From Planctomycetota bacterium (GTDB taxonomy: Bacteria; Planctomycetota; Planctomycetia; Pirellulales; UBA1268), in the NCBI GenBank assembly GCA_018970785.1, contig JAGWVR010000036.1, positions 1-32,594 of the forward strand: a stretch of DNA of 32,594 nt, given 5' to 3'. The notes under the pieces were generated by a model. The model did no database searches. It saw only the letters and a program-made list of their open reading frames with translations, and was not told the origin of the DNA. Below, in pieces: positions 8,253-16,047 of the stretch. Positions within the stretch are counted from its first letter, which is position 1, and each line of letters begins with the position of its first letter. A program made the position numbers and the translations under genes.

Positions 8253-9332
8253 TCAGCCGCCGTTGCCTGAAGCCCGTGACTGGACCGCGTCGAGGTTGCG
8301 GCGGGCGGCTTCGAACGAGGGGTCGATCACCAGCGCCCGCTGGAACGACATCGCCGCGTTGGCGTACTCGCGCTGCCGTGCCTGGGCGACGCCGCGGTTG
8401 AACCACGCGGTGGCATCGGCCGGATCGCGCCGGATGGCGAGCTCGAAGTCGGTCTCCGCCTTGTCCGGCTCGCCGACGACCAGGTAGGCCAGCCCGCGGT
8501 TGAGGTAGGCGTCCATCACGCTGCGGTCCTTCTGGATCGCCGCGGAATAGGCCACGATCGCCTCGCGGGGGCGGTCGAGCTCCATCAGCGTGAACCCCTT
8601 CCACATCTCGGGCATCGGGTCGTCGAACGACAGACCCGACGCGTCGTCGAAGTCCTCGAGCGCGATCCGGTATTCACCGAGGCGGAACCAGGCGATCCCA
8701 CGACGGAACAGGAGCGCGGGGTCGAACTCGTCGACTTTCAGACCGTTGGAATACGAGACGATGGCGCCCTTGAGGTCGCCGAGCCGGCGCCGCACCATGC
8801 CGAGGGCGAGATGCGCGACGGTGCTCTTCGGGTCGGCGGCGACCGCCTTTTCGAGGACCGCAGCCGCGTCGCGGTAGTTCTTCGCCTTCTCGAGTTTCTC
8901 GGCCTCGATGAGAAACGGCTCTGCCGGCGACTTCGTCTGGGCCCCCAACCCGTCGAGGTCGTCTCCCGCTTCGGGAAACGGCAACGGCAGCGCCCGTTCG
9001 CGACGGCCCCGGTCGGCGGCGGCGTCGTCTTTCGGGGTCAGCGGTCGTCCGGCGGGCGGTTCGGGGGGCAGCGGCGGGGCGTCGGGGATCGGCCGCGGCG
9101 TCGGCGTCTCCGGCCGTGCGGCGCCGGGAGTCGCGGGGCGCGGCCGACCGGTGCCGAGCGGATTGAGCTCGTCGGCGAAGGGATCGTCTTCGGCACCCCC
9201 TTGCCGGGCCTTCGGGGCATTCGCGCCCTGCTGCGCGGCGCTGGCCCGATCCGAAGCTGCCGCGAGAATGGCCAAGGCGACCAGACCGGCATTGCGGGCG
9301 CCGGTACGGAGACGAAACCACCGGGGGGCCAT
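8253..9332 (-). CDS. Exported tetratricopeptide-repeat protein
   Basis: 359 aa. The start at 9332 gives a classic signal peptide (MAPRWFRLRTGARN then a hydrophobic stretch ending RASA-AQ); upstream in-frame ATGs at 9398 and 9386 exist but would bury it, and the Shine-Dalgarno at 9332 is weak. Residues about 35-130 are a Pro/Ala/Arg-rich spacer. From about 130 to the end there are about six TPR units, for example NYRDAAAVLEKAVAADPKST, GDLKGAIVSYSNGLKVDE, GEPDKAETDFELAIRRDPAD and REYANAAMSFQRALVIDPSF. TPRs are protein-interaction scaffolds, so the role here cannot be named. It is convergent with the STN-like gene, leaving a 34-bp gap. Confidence 0.85.
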   Translation of the reverse strand: MAPRWFRLRTGARNAGLVALAILAAASDRASAAQQGANAPKARQGGAEDDPFADELNPLGTGRPRPATPGAARPETPTPRPIPDAPPLPPEPPAGRPLTPKDDAAADRGRRERALPLPFPEAGDDLDGLGAQTKSPAEPFLIEAEKLEKAKNYRDAAAVLEKAVAADPKSTVAHLALGMVRRRLGDLKGAIVSYSNGLKVDEFDPALLFRRGIAWFRLGEYRIALEDFDDASGLSFDDPMPEMWKGFTLMELDRPREAIVAYSAAIQKDRSVMDAYLNRGLAYLVVGEPDKAETDFELAIRRDPADATAWFNRGVAQARQREYANAAMSFQRALVIDPSFEAARRNLDAVQSRASGNGG

Positions 9333-9544
9333 GAGATACGGATTCCGGGGGGAGGACGGGTCGGACCTGACGCTGGCCGCGAGCATACCTTCGCCCATCC
9401 GGTGGATCGACCGCCGCGGGGTGCGGCGTCCACCCGCCCGGCGCGCGATCCACCAACCCGCGTGATCGGTGCTGTCGGTCCCGCCGCACCAGCGGCGATC
9501 GGAGGCGTCGGCAAGCCGCACTCCGCCCGCTGGCCTCGGCTCGC

Positions 9545-9856
9545 TCAGGTAGACGCCAGCAGGCCTCCGAGCCGCTCCTGGATCCCGTCGCGGATCGGCC
9601 CCTTGAACAGCAGGGCCGTGCCCGGGAGGTCGACCTGGACCACCAACTCGGTCACCTGGACCTCGAGGTTCCCGCGGATCTTCAGGCCGCGGACCACCAG
9701 CAGGAAGGCGAGCCGGTCGGCCTCGTCCCAGCTGGCATCGAGATCCCCGAGCGAATCGCCGAAATCATTCCGCGCCGACGCCAGGGCCGAGTCCAACCGG
9801 CGCCGCACCTCGACCGGATCGAGCGAGTGCGGCACGCGTACTTCGAGTGTCTTCAC
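9545..9856 (-). CDS. Polyhydroxyalkanoic acid system-family protein (PF09650-like)
   Basis: 103 aa from GTG at 9856. GGAGG lies 7 nt before this GTG but only 1 nt before an earlier in-frame GTG at 9862, so the second is preferred. The body has the layout of the PHA granule-region family: an N-terminal strand, a helix with Arg/Asp, W-x(4)-D-x-L-x-F, a G-x-I-x-G-x-L-x-V core and a closing VDLPGTALLFKGPIRDGIQERL. Members are small, cytoplasmic and of unknown biochemical function; no PHA synthase is present nearby, so the family name should not be read as a role. It lies 36 nt after mfnB on the same strand and may share its transcript. Confidence 0.7.
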   Translation of the reverse strand: MKTLEVRVPHSLDPVEVRRRLDSALASARNDFGDSLGDLDASWDEADRLAFLLVVRGLKIRGNLEVQVTELVVQVDLPGTALLFKGPIRDGIQERLGGLLAST

Positions 9857-9892
9857 GATCACGCCTCCAGAGTTTCCAGGTCGTCCCTGCCG

Positions 9893-10654
9893 TCACGTCG
9901 GCCGGGGGTCGGCCCCGGCGGTGACGGCCGAGCACCGGCGCGCCCGCGCCGCGGCAGTGACCGCGGCACGCACGAGCCCCTCGTCCACGACCCCCAGACG
10001 ACCCCCACAGCATACGGCGGTCCGCAGCCCGACGAGCGCCGCTCCGATCGCCACCGCTGCCGGCAGGTCGTCGAGCGTGAGGCTGCCGGCGAGCACGACC
10101 GGCAATCGCGCTCGGCGCGCCGCGTCGATCCAGCCCGCGAGCGATGCGGCAGCCGCGCCGGCCATCACGCTGCCCCGCGACTTGTCGGCCGTGTCGATCA
10201 ACAGCCAGCGGCAGCCGAGCCGCGCCGCAGCCGCGACGACGGCGCGGGGATCGGGCGCCACCGCCACCTCGTGGTCGGCATAGGCGACCGCCACCGGCGC
10301 CGTCGCCGTCCCGAGCCGGGCGAAGACCGTGGCCAGGTCGCGCTCCCACGCCAGACGGTTCATCCCGGCCAACCCCACCTTGACGGCGGCGGGGGGCGTG
10401 GCACCGGCGAGGGACGCGACGACGTCGTCGAACCGACGGGCGAGGGCCGCGGGGCCATCCGCCAATTCGCCGAGCGCGACCGTCCAGGGAACCGCTCCGG
10501 CGACGGCGCGGCCGACCGCCGCGACGGTCTCGGGCGCTGCGCAGCCGAGAGGCCCGTGGCGCGGCTCCTTGACGTCGATCACCGCCGCGCCGCCGGCCAG
10601 CGCCGCGCGGGCCTCTTCGGAATCGCGCACGCTGACCAGCACGCCGCCGTTCAT
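9893..10654 (-). CDS. mfnB: (5-formylfuran-3-yl)methyl phosphate synthase
   Basis: 253 aa. In methanogens MfnB condenses two glyceraldehyde 3-phosphate molecules into the furan phosphate precursor of methanofuran; bacterial homologues occur in methylotrophs and planctomycetes that use methanofuran/tetrahydromethanopterin-type C1 carriers. Visible: [27 protein letters not shown] with Lys29, [10 protein letters not shown] with Lys92, and [12 protein letters not shown] with Lys158, which fit the conserved lysines of the TIM-barrel family. The ATG overlaps the upstream gene's stop by 4 nt (ATGA at 10654-10651), supporting the start over the longer open frame to 10801. No other methanofuran or H4MPT genes are in the window. 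The enzyme call is by family resemblance. Confidence 0.88.
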   Translation of the reverse strand: MNGGVLVSVRDSEEARAALAGGAAVIDVKEPRHGPLGCAAPETVAAVGRAVAGAVPWTVALGELADGPAALARRFDDVVASLAGATPPAAVKVGLAGMNRLAWERDLATVFARLGTATAPVAVAYADHEVAVAPDPRAVVAAAARLGCRWLLIDTADKSRGSVMAGAAAASLAGWIDAARRARLPVVLAGSLTLDDLPAAVAIGAALVGLRTAVCCGGRLGVVDEGLVRAAVTAAARARRCSAVTAGADPRPT

Positions 10655-11325
10655 CGCGCCTGCTCCGCAGGCCGCGGTGCGCCGAGGACGTCGCGCCGCG
10701 CCTCGACGAGCAGCCCCGACAGCCGCCGGGCGAGGTCGACCGAGAGCGGCTCGCACCACCGCCCGTCGAGGACCACCGCCCCGTCCTGCCATCGCCCCCA
10801 CGCGGTTGTGCCGCGGGCACCGTCACCGCCGACCGGCGCGCCTTCGACGAGCGCTGCACACGCCGCCGCGTCGCGCTCGGCGCAGCGGATCACGAGCGTG
10901 CCGACGCGATGCGTGGCGGGGGACACCGACGGCTCCCCGGCGAGCGCGTCGGAGCCGAGGAAGAAGCACTCCAGCGCGGCGATCGGCAGATCGGCCGTGC
11001 GCCCGGGCGCCACCCGCACCCGCAGCCGCTCGCCGCGGCGTTCGACCCGCGGCAGCAGCGCTGCCCGGGCGATGATGCCGACCGCGGTGGCGAGCACCGC
11101 TGCCAGTGCCGCCGCCCCAACGGCCGCCCCGCTCCACGGCCCGAACGGCGGCCAACCCACCAGCCCGGCGACGAGCAGCCACGCGATCGCCAACCCACCC
11201 CACTGGGCCGCGGCGATGAGCCACACCGGCCGGGGGTTGGCCCGGAGCCAGACGGTCGAGCCACCTTCCGCGCGCGGCGCGGGGGGCGTACCATCCTGGA
11301 CGGCGGTCGCGTCGCGATCCGTCAT
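10651..11325 (-). CDS. Small inner-membrane protein upstream of mfnB, unknown function
   Basis: 224 aa from ATG at 11325, with GGGAAGGGG upstream. The frame is open far upstream as a chance shadow of the antiporter, so the start rests on the Shine-Dalgarno and on the change to protein-like sequence. After a short polar N-terminus there are two membrane segments, about 33-55 ([20 protein letters not shown]) and 60-88, followed by a cytoplasmic beta-rich domain ([20 protein letters not shown] ... GTLVIRC) and a C-terminal helix. The two-TM-plus-beta layout resembles bacterial PH-domain/DUF3592-type proteins, but I do not recognise the family. The stop overlaps the mfnB start by 4 nt. Confidence 0.7.
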   Translation of the reverse strand: MTDRDATAVQDGTPPAPRAEGGSTVWLRANPRPVWLIAAAQWGGLAIAWLLVAGLVGWPPFGPWSGAAVGAAALAAVLATAVGIIARAALLPRVERRGERLRVRVAPGRTADLPIAALECFFLGSDALAGEPSVSPATHRVGTLVIRCAERDAAACAALVEGAPVGGDGARGTTAWGRWQDGAVVLDGRWCEPLSVDLARRLSGLLVEARRDVLGAPRPAEQAR

Positions 11326-11364
11326 CGACCCCTTCCCGCACGCCCACTGCCGCCCACCCGACCC

Positions 11365-12984
11365 ATGACCGCCACACCTCCGCCCACCAGCGACGCCTCC
11401 GCCTCTTCCGGTTCCGGTCATGCCGCGGCGTCGGGCAGCGCCGGCGTGCTGGCGGGGCTGGTCGCGGTCCTCGTCGCCTATGCCGCGGCAGCGCTGGTCG
11501 GCTGGCCCCAGCATGGTCGCGACTTGATCGTCGCCGCACAAGCCGCCCACGGTCACGCTCCGGCGGCCGACGGCGATCACGGCGCCGATCCCGGCAACGC
11601 GGCCGCTGCCGGGCATGCCGCCGCCCCGCCGCTGTGGACGGTCGTCCCGTTCGTCGCCCTGCTGGCGGCGATCGCGATCTTTCCCCTCACCCCCGGCCTC
11701 GCCCACTGGTGGGAACACAACTCGAGCAAGCTCGCCGTCGCCGGCGCCCTCGGGCTGGCGACGCTGGCGTTCTACGTGTTCCTCCACCGCCATCCGGTCG
11801 ACATCCACTTCCCGGCCCATGCGGTCGCCGCTCCCGCGGCCGGCGGTCCTTCGTGGGGGATCGGCGGCGCGGTGCTCGCCAACGCCCTGCTGGCGGAATA
11901 CGTCCCGTTCATCACCCTCCTGTTCGCGCTGTTCGTGATCACCGGCGGCGTCCGCATCGAGGGGGATCTCGTCGCCACTCCGCAGGTCAACACCGCGTTC
12001 ATCGCCGCCGGCGGCCTGCTGGCGAGCGTCGTCGGCACCACCGGGGCGGCGATGCTCCTCGTCCGCCCGCTGCTCGACACCAACAGCGAGCGGCGCCACG
12101 TCGCCCACACGCTCGTGTTCTTCATCTTCGTGGTCTGCAACTGCGGCGGCCTGCTCCTCCCGATCGGGGATCCGCCGCTGTTCCTCGGCTACCTCGAGGG
12201 GGTCGACTTTCTCTGGACGCTGTCGCTGTGGAAGCCGTGGCTGGTCACCAACGGCCTGTTGCTGGCCATCTACTGGGCGTGGGACACGTTTTTCGCCCAC
12301 CCGCGCGAGTCGTTCGGCGACGTCCGCCGCGACGTCCGCGCGGCCACGCGCCTGCGTGTCTCGGGATTGTGGCCCAACGCGCTGCTCCTCGCGGCCGTCG
12401 TCGCCGCCGTCGCCCTCCTCGACCCGTCGAAGCCGCTGCCCGGGACCGCGTGGCATCCCTGGGTGTTCCTCCGCGAGGCGGTCCTCGTGGCGCTGGTGGC
12501 GGCGTCGCTGGCCCTCGGCAGCGCCGACATCCGCCGGCGCAACGCCTTCACCTACGGGGCGATCCTCGAGGTGGCGGCGCTGTTCCTCGGGATCTTCGTC
12601 TGCATGCAGCCGGCACTGGCGATCCTCGCCGAGCAGGGGAGCCGGCTCGGGCTCGATTCGGCCCGCTCGTTCTTCTGGGCCACCGGCAGCCTGTCGAGCG
12701 TGCTCGACAACGCCCCCACCTACCTCGTGTTCTTCAAAGCGGCCCAGGGCCTCGCCGCCGACGGGCCGACGGTGGCCGGCGTCGAGGTCGGCCGACTGGC
12801 CGCGATCAGCCTCGGGGCCGTGTTCCTCGGGGCGATGACCTACATCGGCAACGGCCCCAACTTCATGGTCAAAGCGATCGCCGAGCAGTCGGGCGTGCGG
12901 ATGCCCAGTTTCTTCGGGTACCTTGTGTACAGCTTCGGCGTGTTGCTGCCGATCTTCGCCCTGGTTTCGTTCCTGTTCCTCTGA
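11365..12984 (+). CDS. NhaD/CitMHS-type sodium:proton antiporter
   Basis: 539 aa, about 11-12 membrane segments. After one N-terminal TM ([21 protein letters not shown]) comes a loop rich in His, Asp and Ala (residues about 55-90). The transporter core follows: [91 protein letters not shown] and [16 protein letters not shown]. The two re-entrant motifs with Asn-Ala-Pro and Gly-Asn-Gly-Pro-Asn are typical of the ion-transporter superfamily including NhaD and ArsB. Na+/H+ exchange is the likely activity, but anion or organic-acid transport cannot be excluded from sequence. It is divergent from the 11325 gene with a 39-bp gap. Confidence 0.82.
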   Translation: MTATPPPTSDASASSGSGHAAASGSAGVLAGLVAVLVAYAAAALVGWPQHGRDLIVAAQAAHGHAPAADGDHGADPGNAAAAGHAAAPPLWTVVPFVALLAAIAIFPLTPGLAHWWEHNSSKLAVAGALGLATLAFYVFLHRHPVDIHFPAHAVAAPAAGGPSWGIGGAVLANALLAEYVPFITLLFALFVITGGVRIEGDLVATPQVNTAFIAAGGLLASVVGTTGAAMLLVRPLLDTNSERRHVAHTLVFFIFVVCNCGGLLLPIGDPPLFLGYLEGVDFLWTLSLWKPWLVTNGLLLAIYWAWDTFFAHPRESFGDVRRDVRAATRLRVSGLWPNALLLAAVVAAVALLDPSKPLPGTAWHPWVFLREAVLVALVAASLALGSADIRRRNAFTYGAILEVAALFLGIFVCMQPALAILAEQGSRLGLDSARSFFWATGSLSSVLDNAPTYLVFFKAAQGLAADGPTVAGVEVGRLAAISLGAVFLGAMTYIGNGPNFMVKAIAEQSGVRMPSFFGYLVYSFGVLLPIFALVSFLFL

Positions 12985-13054
12985 CGCCGCTCCTCCCCCG
13001 CCCCCCCTCGCCGGCCGACCGGATCCCGTCACCCGGGACCGCGACGCCGCCCTC

Positions 13055-14503
13055 ATGCCCAACACCTCCGGTAGCTTCGAACACGTCACCACCGCGGCGG
13101 GCCTCGACCGGCTCGTCCGCCGACTCGCCGACGAGGCCCACGTCGCCTTCGACACCGAGTTCGTCTCCGAGCACACCTACCGCAGCCAGTTGTGCCTCCT
13201 CCAGGTCGCCGCCCCGGGAACGCTCGCCGTCGTCGACACGCTGGCGGTCCGCGAGCTCGATCCGTTCTGGGAGCTGTGCCTCGATCCCGAGCGGACCGTC
13301 GTCGTCCATGCCGGCCGCGAGGAGATGGGGTTCATCCTCCACGCCGTCGGCCAGCCGCCGCCGCGGCTGTTCGACGTCCAGGTCGCCGCCGGGCTCGTCG
13401 ACCACGAGTACCCGGCCGGCTACGGGGCCCTCGTCCGCCGCCTGCTCTCCGTCCAGACCAACAAGGGTGAGACGCGCACCGACTGGCGGAAGCGTCCGCT
13501 GTCGCAGGCCCAGCTCGACTACGCCCTCGACGACGTCCGCCATCTCGAGGCGATGTGGCAACGCCTCGAGGAGCGCCTCGAGCGCCTCGGCCGGCGCGCC
13601 TGGATGGACGAGGAGATGGCCACCTGGCAGGAGGACGTCGCCGAGAGCTTCACCCGCAAGCGCTGGCGGAGGATCTCCGGCCTCAACGGCCTGTCGCGCC
13701 GCGAGCTGGCCGTGGCCCGTGAGCTGTGGCATTGGCGCGACGCCGTCGCCGAGGAGCGCGACATGCCCCCGAAGCGCGTCCTCCGCGACGACCTGCTCGT
13801 CGAGCTCTGCAAGCGGAAGAGCGCCGACCCGACCGGCATCGCCGCGATCCGCGGGATGCAGCGTTCCGACCTCCGTCACATCATGAAGGGGCTGTGCGCC
13901 GCGGTCGACCGCGGCCTCGCCCTGCCCGACGAGGAATGCCCGGGTGGGGAACGCTTCCAGGCCCCGCCCGCGCAGCTGGCGGTGATCGGGCAATTCCTCG
14001 TGACGGCGATCAACGGCCTCTGCCGCCAGGTGTCGATCGCCCCGGCGCTGGTGGGCACGGCCGGCGACATGCGCGAACTGCTGTCGTGGAAGCTCGGCTA
14101 CCACGACGGCGACCGCCCGCCGCTCCTCGCCACCGGCTGGCGTGCCGAGGTGGTCGGCGATCTGGTCGACGACCTGCTCGCCGGGCGGGCGGGCCTGCGG
14201 ATCGCCGACGTGACGGCGTCCGATCCGCTCGTCATCGAGCGCTTCGCCGGCGCGGTCAGCTCCCCGCCGATCCTTCCCCCCCCGCGCGACGACGCCGGCC
14301 GGCGCCGCCCGCGCCGCGGTCGCCGCCGCGGCCCTCCGCGCCCCGACGACGCCCCCTTCGACCGCCGTCCCTCCGACGCCCCGCCCGAGGACCGCGCTGC
14401 GGCCGCTGCCGAGGCGGCGCGGCAGCGCGCCGAGCAGGAGCGGGCCCGTCGCGAGCAGGCCGCGTGCGAGGAGGCCGAGTTCGGCTTCGGCCCGCCGGGT
14501 TGA
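13055..14503 (+). CDS. rnd: Ribonuclease D-like 3'-5' exonuclease with HRDC domain
   Basis: 482 aa. DEDDy exonuclease involved in maturing or degrading stable RNA. Exo I is FDTEF (Asp33, Glu35) and Exo III is Tyr156-x3-Asp160 (YALDDVRHL). Exo II reads HAGREEM, with Glu90 where E. coli RNase D has Asp. The block ESRTDW-x(3)-PL is present as ETRTDWRKRPL. An HRDC nucleic-acid-binding domain lies at about 205-285 (GLSRRELAVARELWHWRDAVAE ... IAAIRGM), and a second helical segment follows to about 400. The last 80 residues are a low-complexity tail: first Pro/Arg-rich, then Ala/Glu/Arg-rich helix. The ATG at 13055 sits just before the exonuclease fold; the Shine-Dalgarno is poor. It is 70 nt downstream of the antiporter. 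Confidence 0.9.
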   Translation: MPNTSGSFEHVTTAAGLDRLVRRLADEAHVAFDTEFVSEHTYRSQLCLLQVAAPGTLAVVDTLAVRELDPFWELCLDPERTVVVHAGREEMGFILHAVGQPPPRLFDVQVAAGLVDHEYPAGYGALVRRLLSVQTNKGETRTDWRKRPLSQAQLDYALDDVRHLEAMWQRLEERLERLGRRAWMDEEMATWQEDVAESFTRKRWRRISGLNGLSRRELAVARELWHWRDAVAEERDMPPKRVLRDDLLVELCKRKSADPTGIAAIRGMQRSDLRHIMKGLCAAVDRGLALPDEECPGGERFQAPPAQLAVIGQFLVTAINGLCRQVSIAPALVGTAGDMRELLSWKLGYHDGDRPPLLATGWRAEVVGDLVDDLLAGRAGLRIADVTASDPLVIERFAGAVSSPPILPPPRDDAGRRRPRRGRRRGPPRPDDAPFDRRPSDAPPEDRAAAAAEAARQRAEQERARREQAACEEAEFGFGPPG

Positions 14504-14583
14504 CCAGGTCGCGGCAGGCAGGTCTGCTCGGGCCGTGCGCTGCCCCCGAGCGGCGTCCGCTTCCCCGCACCGTGAGGTCCCCG

Positions 14584-15282
14584 ATGCTCCGCCGTGCCGT
14601 TCCCACCCTGCTCCTCGCCACCCTCGCCCTCGTCGGCCGCGCCGACGACGACGGCTTCTCGCGCTGGTTCGCCGACGGCCGCCTCGACGACTTCCAGGTG
14701 GTGAGCGGTTCGGCCACGTACGAGGTGAAGGATGGCGTCTTGGTCGGCACCACCGCCGACGGCAGCCCCAACACGTTCCTCGCGACGCGGAAGCCGGTGA
14801 AGAACTTCGAATTGCGTTTCGAGGTCAAGGTCGACGACCAGCTCAACTCCGGCGTCCAGGTGCGCAGCCATCTCGCCGCGGAGGGGGAACAGCCCGAGGG
14901 GGCCAAGGGAAAGCTCCCCGCCGGCCGCCTCTACGGACCGCAGTGCGAGATCGCGATCGACGGCACCGCCGGCAACTTCTACGACGAGGCGCGGCGCGGG
15001 ACCTGGTGGAGCATCCTCACCGGCACCGACGCGGTCCGCACCGAGGCGGCCACCAAGGCGTTTCGCAAGGGGGAGTGGAACGCCTACCGGATCGTCGTCG
15101 AGGGAGACCACTACCGCAGCTGGGTCAACGGCGTGCCGACTGCCGACTTCCGCCAGCCGCACGACCCCGAGGGGCACATCGGCTTCCAGGTTCACGGGAT
15201 CGCCAAGGGCAGTGGCCCGTTCCAGGTCCGCTGGCGCGACGTCCGCTTCAAGGCCCTTCCTGAGCAGACCGTAAAGAAGTGA
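14584..15282 (+). CDS. Exported DUF1080 (3-keto-disaccharide hydrolase-like) protein
   Basis: 232 aa. A short signal peptide (MLRRAVPTLLLATLALVGRA) is followed by a single DUF1080 domain at about 26-228, a concanavalin-type beta-sandwich. Visible landmarks: FADGRLDDFQVVSGSATYEV, GTTADGSPNTFLATRKPVKNFELRFEVKV, LNSGVQVRS, GPQCEI, EWNAYRIVVEGDHYRSWVNG and GHIGFQVHG. Members are abundant in planctomycetes, and some hydrolyse 3-keto-glycosides; the substrate here is unknown. The start has GAGG 6-7 nt upstream. A 107-bp hairpin repeat begins one base after the stop codon. Confidence 0.9.
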   Translation: MLRRAVPTLLLATLALVGRADDDGFSRWFADGRLDDFQVVSGSATYEVKDGVLVGTTADGSPNTFLATRKPVKNFELRFEVKVDDQLNSGVQVRSHLAAEGEQPEGAKGKLPAGRLYGPQCEIAIDGTAGNFYDEARRGTWWSILTGTDAVRTEAATKAFRKGEWNAYRIVVEGDHYRSWVNGVPTADFRQPHDPEGHIGFQVHGIAKGSGPFQVRWRDVRFKALPEQTVKK

Positions 15283-15389
15283 TCGGCCGCCGGATGCGGC
15301 CGAAGGCGACCCGGGAAACCCTTGGCGTTTCCCGCGGTCGCCTGAGTGGACAAAGGCCAGGGATGGCTTTGTCCACGGACAGCCGGCAG
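15283..15389 (+). repeat. 107-bp triple-hairpin repeat, copy A
   Basis: About 87% identical by eye to the reverse complement of 21887-21993. It has three consecutive hairpins: CGGCCGC/GCGGCCG with a 5-nt loop (15284-15302); a 16-bp stem with a single bulge, AGGCGACC CGGGAAAC / GTTTCCCG C GGTCGCCT, around 7 nt (15304-15343); and GTGGACAAAG/CTTTGTCCAC (15346-15376). It starts one base after the DUF1080 stop and ends 25 nt before the next start codon. Confidence 0.85.
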
Positions 15390-15414
15390 GCGGGCCCGGC
15401 CCCGGAGGTCGCCC

Positions 15415-15936
15415 GTGCCCCCCCCTGACCCACACCCCGCCGCGCTGCCGCCGGCGGCGCTTCTCGCCGACTGCGACGAGACGCGCACGCGCCGCAGCGG
15501 CCCGGGGGGCCAGCACCGCAACAAGGTCGAGACGGCGGTGATCCTCCGCCACCGGCCGACCGGGCTCACGGCCGAGGCCTCGGAACGGCGCAGCCAGTCC
15601 GAGAACCGCGCCGTCGCGCTGCGCCGCCTCCGCCTCCGCCTGGCAGTGGCGACGCGCGGCGCCGCTCGACCGGACGCCGACGGCACCCCTTCGTCCCTGT
15701 GGACGGGGCGGATCCGGGGCGGCCGGATCGTCGTCGCCGAGGGTCACGACGACTTCCCGGCGCTGCTCGCCGAGGCGCTCGACAGCTTGGCCGCTTCCGG
15801 CTGGGACCCGCGCCCCGCGGCTGGTGATCTCGGCGTGACGCCGACGCAACTGGTGCGCTTCGTGGCCCGCGAGCCGGCGGCACTCGTGGAGCTCAACCGG
15901 CAGCGCACCGCGCGCGGACTCAAGGCGCTGCGCTGA
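15415..15936 (+). CDS. Stand-alone GGQ release factor-like protein (RF-1 domain)
   Basis: 173 aa from GTG at 15415, with GGAGG six bases upstream; the frame is open further upstream but that part lies in the hairpin repeat. Residues 24-85 are the class-I release-factor catalytic domain: RTRRSGPGGQHRNKVETAV with the GGQ at 31-33, then LTAEASERRSQSENRAVALRRL. The codon-recognition domain of RF1/RF2 is absent, as in ArfB (YaeJ) and related ribosome-rescue hydrolases, so it probably cuts peptidyl-tRNA on stalled ribosomes. The C-terminal part (GHDDFPALLAEALDSLAASG ... LNRQRTARGLKALR) is longer than in ArfB and ends in a basic tail. It may instead be a related planctomycete family with an unknown substrate. 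Confidence 0.85.
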   Translation: MPPPDPHPAALPPAALLADCDETRTRRSGPGGQHRNKVETAVILRHRPTGLTAEASERRSQSENRAVALRRLRLRLAVATRGAARPDADGTPSSLWTGRIRGGRIVVAEGHDDFPALLAEALDSLAASGWDPRPAAGDLGVTPTQLVRFVAREPAALVELNRQRTARGLKALR

Positions 15937-16047
15937 GCGAACCCGTGGGCCGCTCCTGCCGTGGGTTTCTCCCGGGGTCGGGGCTGCCCCCGCCCCCTCT
16001 GCCGAGCCCGAGCGGCGGCTTGGCACGGCCAGCGCCGCGCGACCGCC

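Noticed and set aside
11326..13176. 841-codon minus-strand frame running through the antiporter and RNase D start
   Set aside because: Only the last 224 codons (to 11325) are protein-like; the rest is the antisense shadow of the antiporter and part of RNase D.
15346..15414. Upstream ATG start for the GGQ protein
   Set aside because: It lies within the third hairpin of the repeat and lacks a Shine-Dalgarno, whereas GTG at 15415 has GGAGG with 6-nt spacing.
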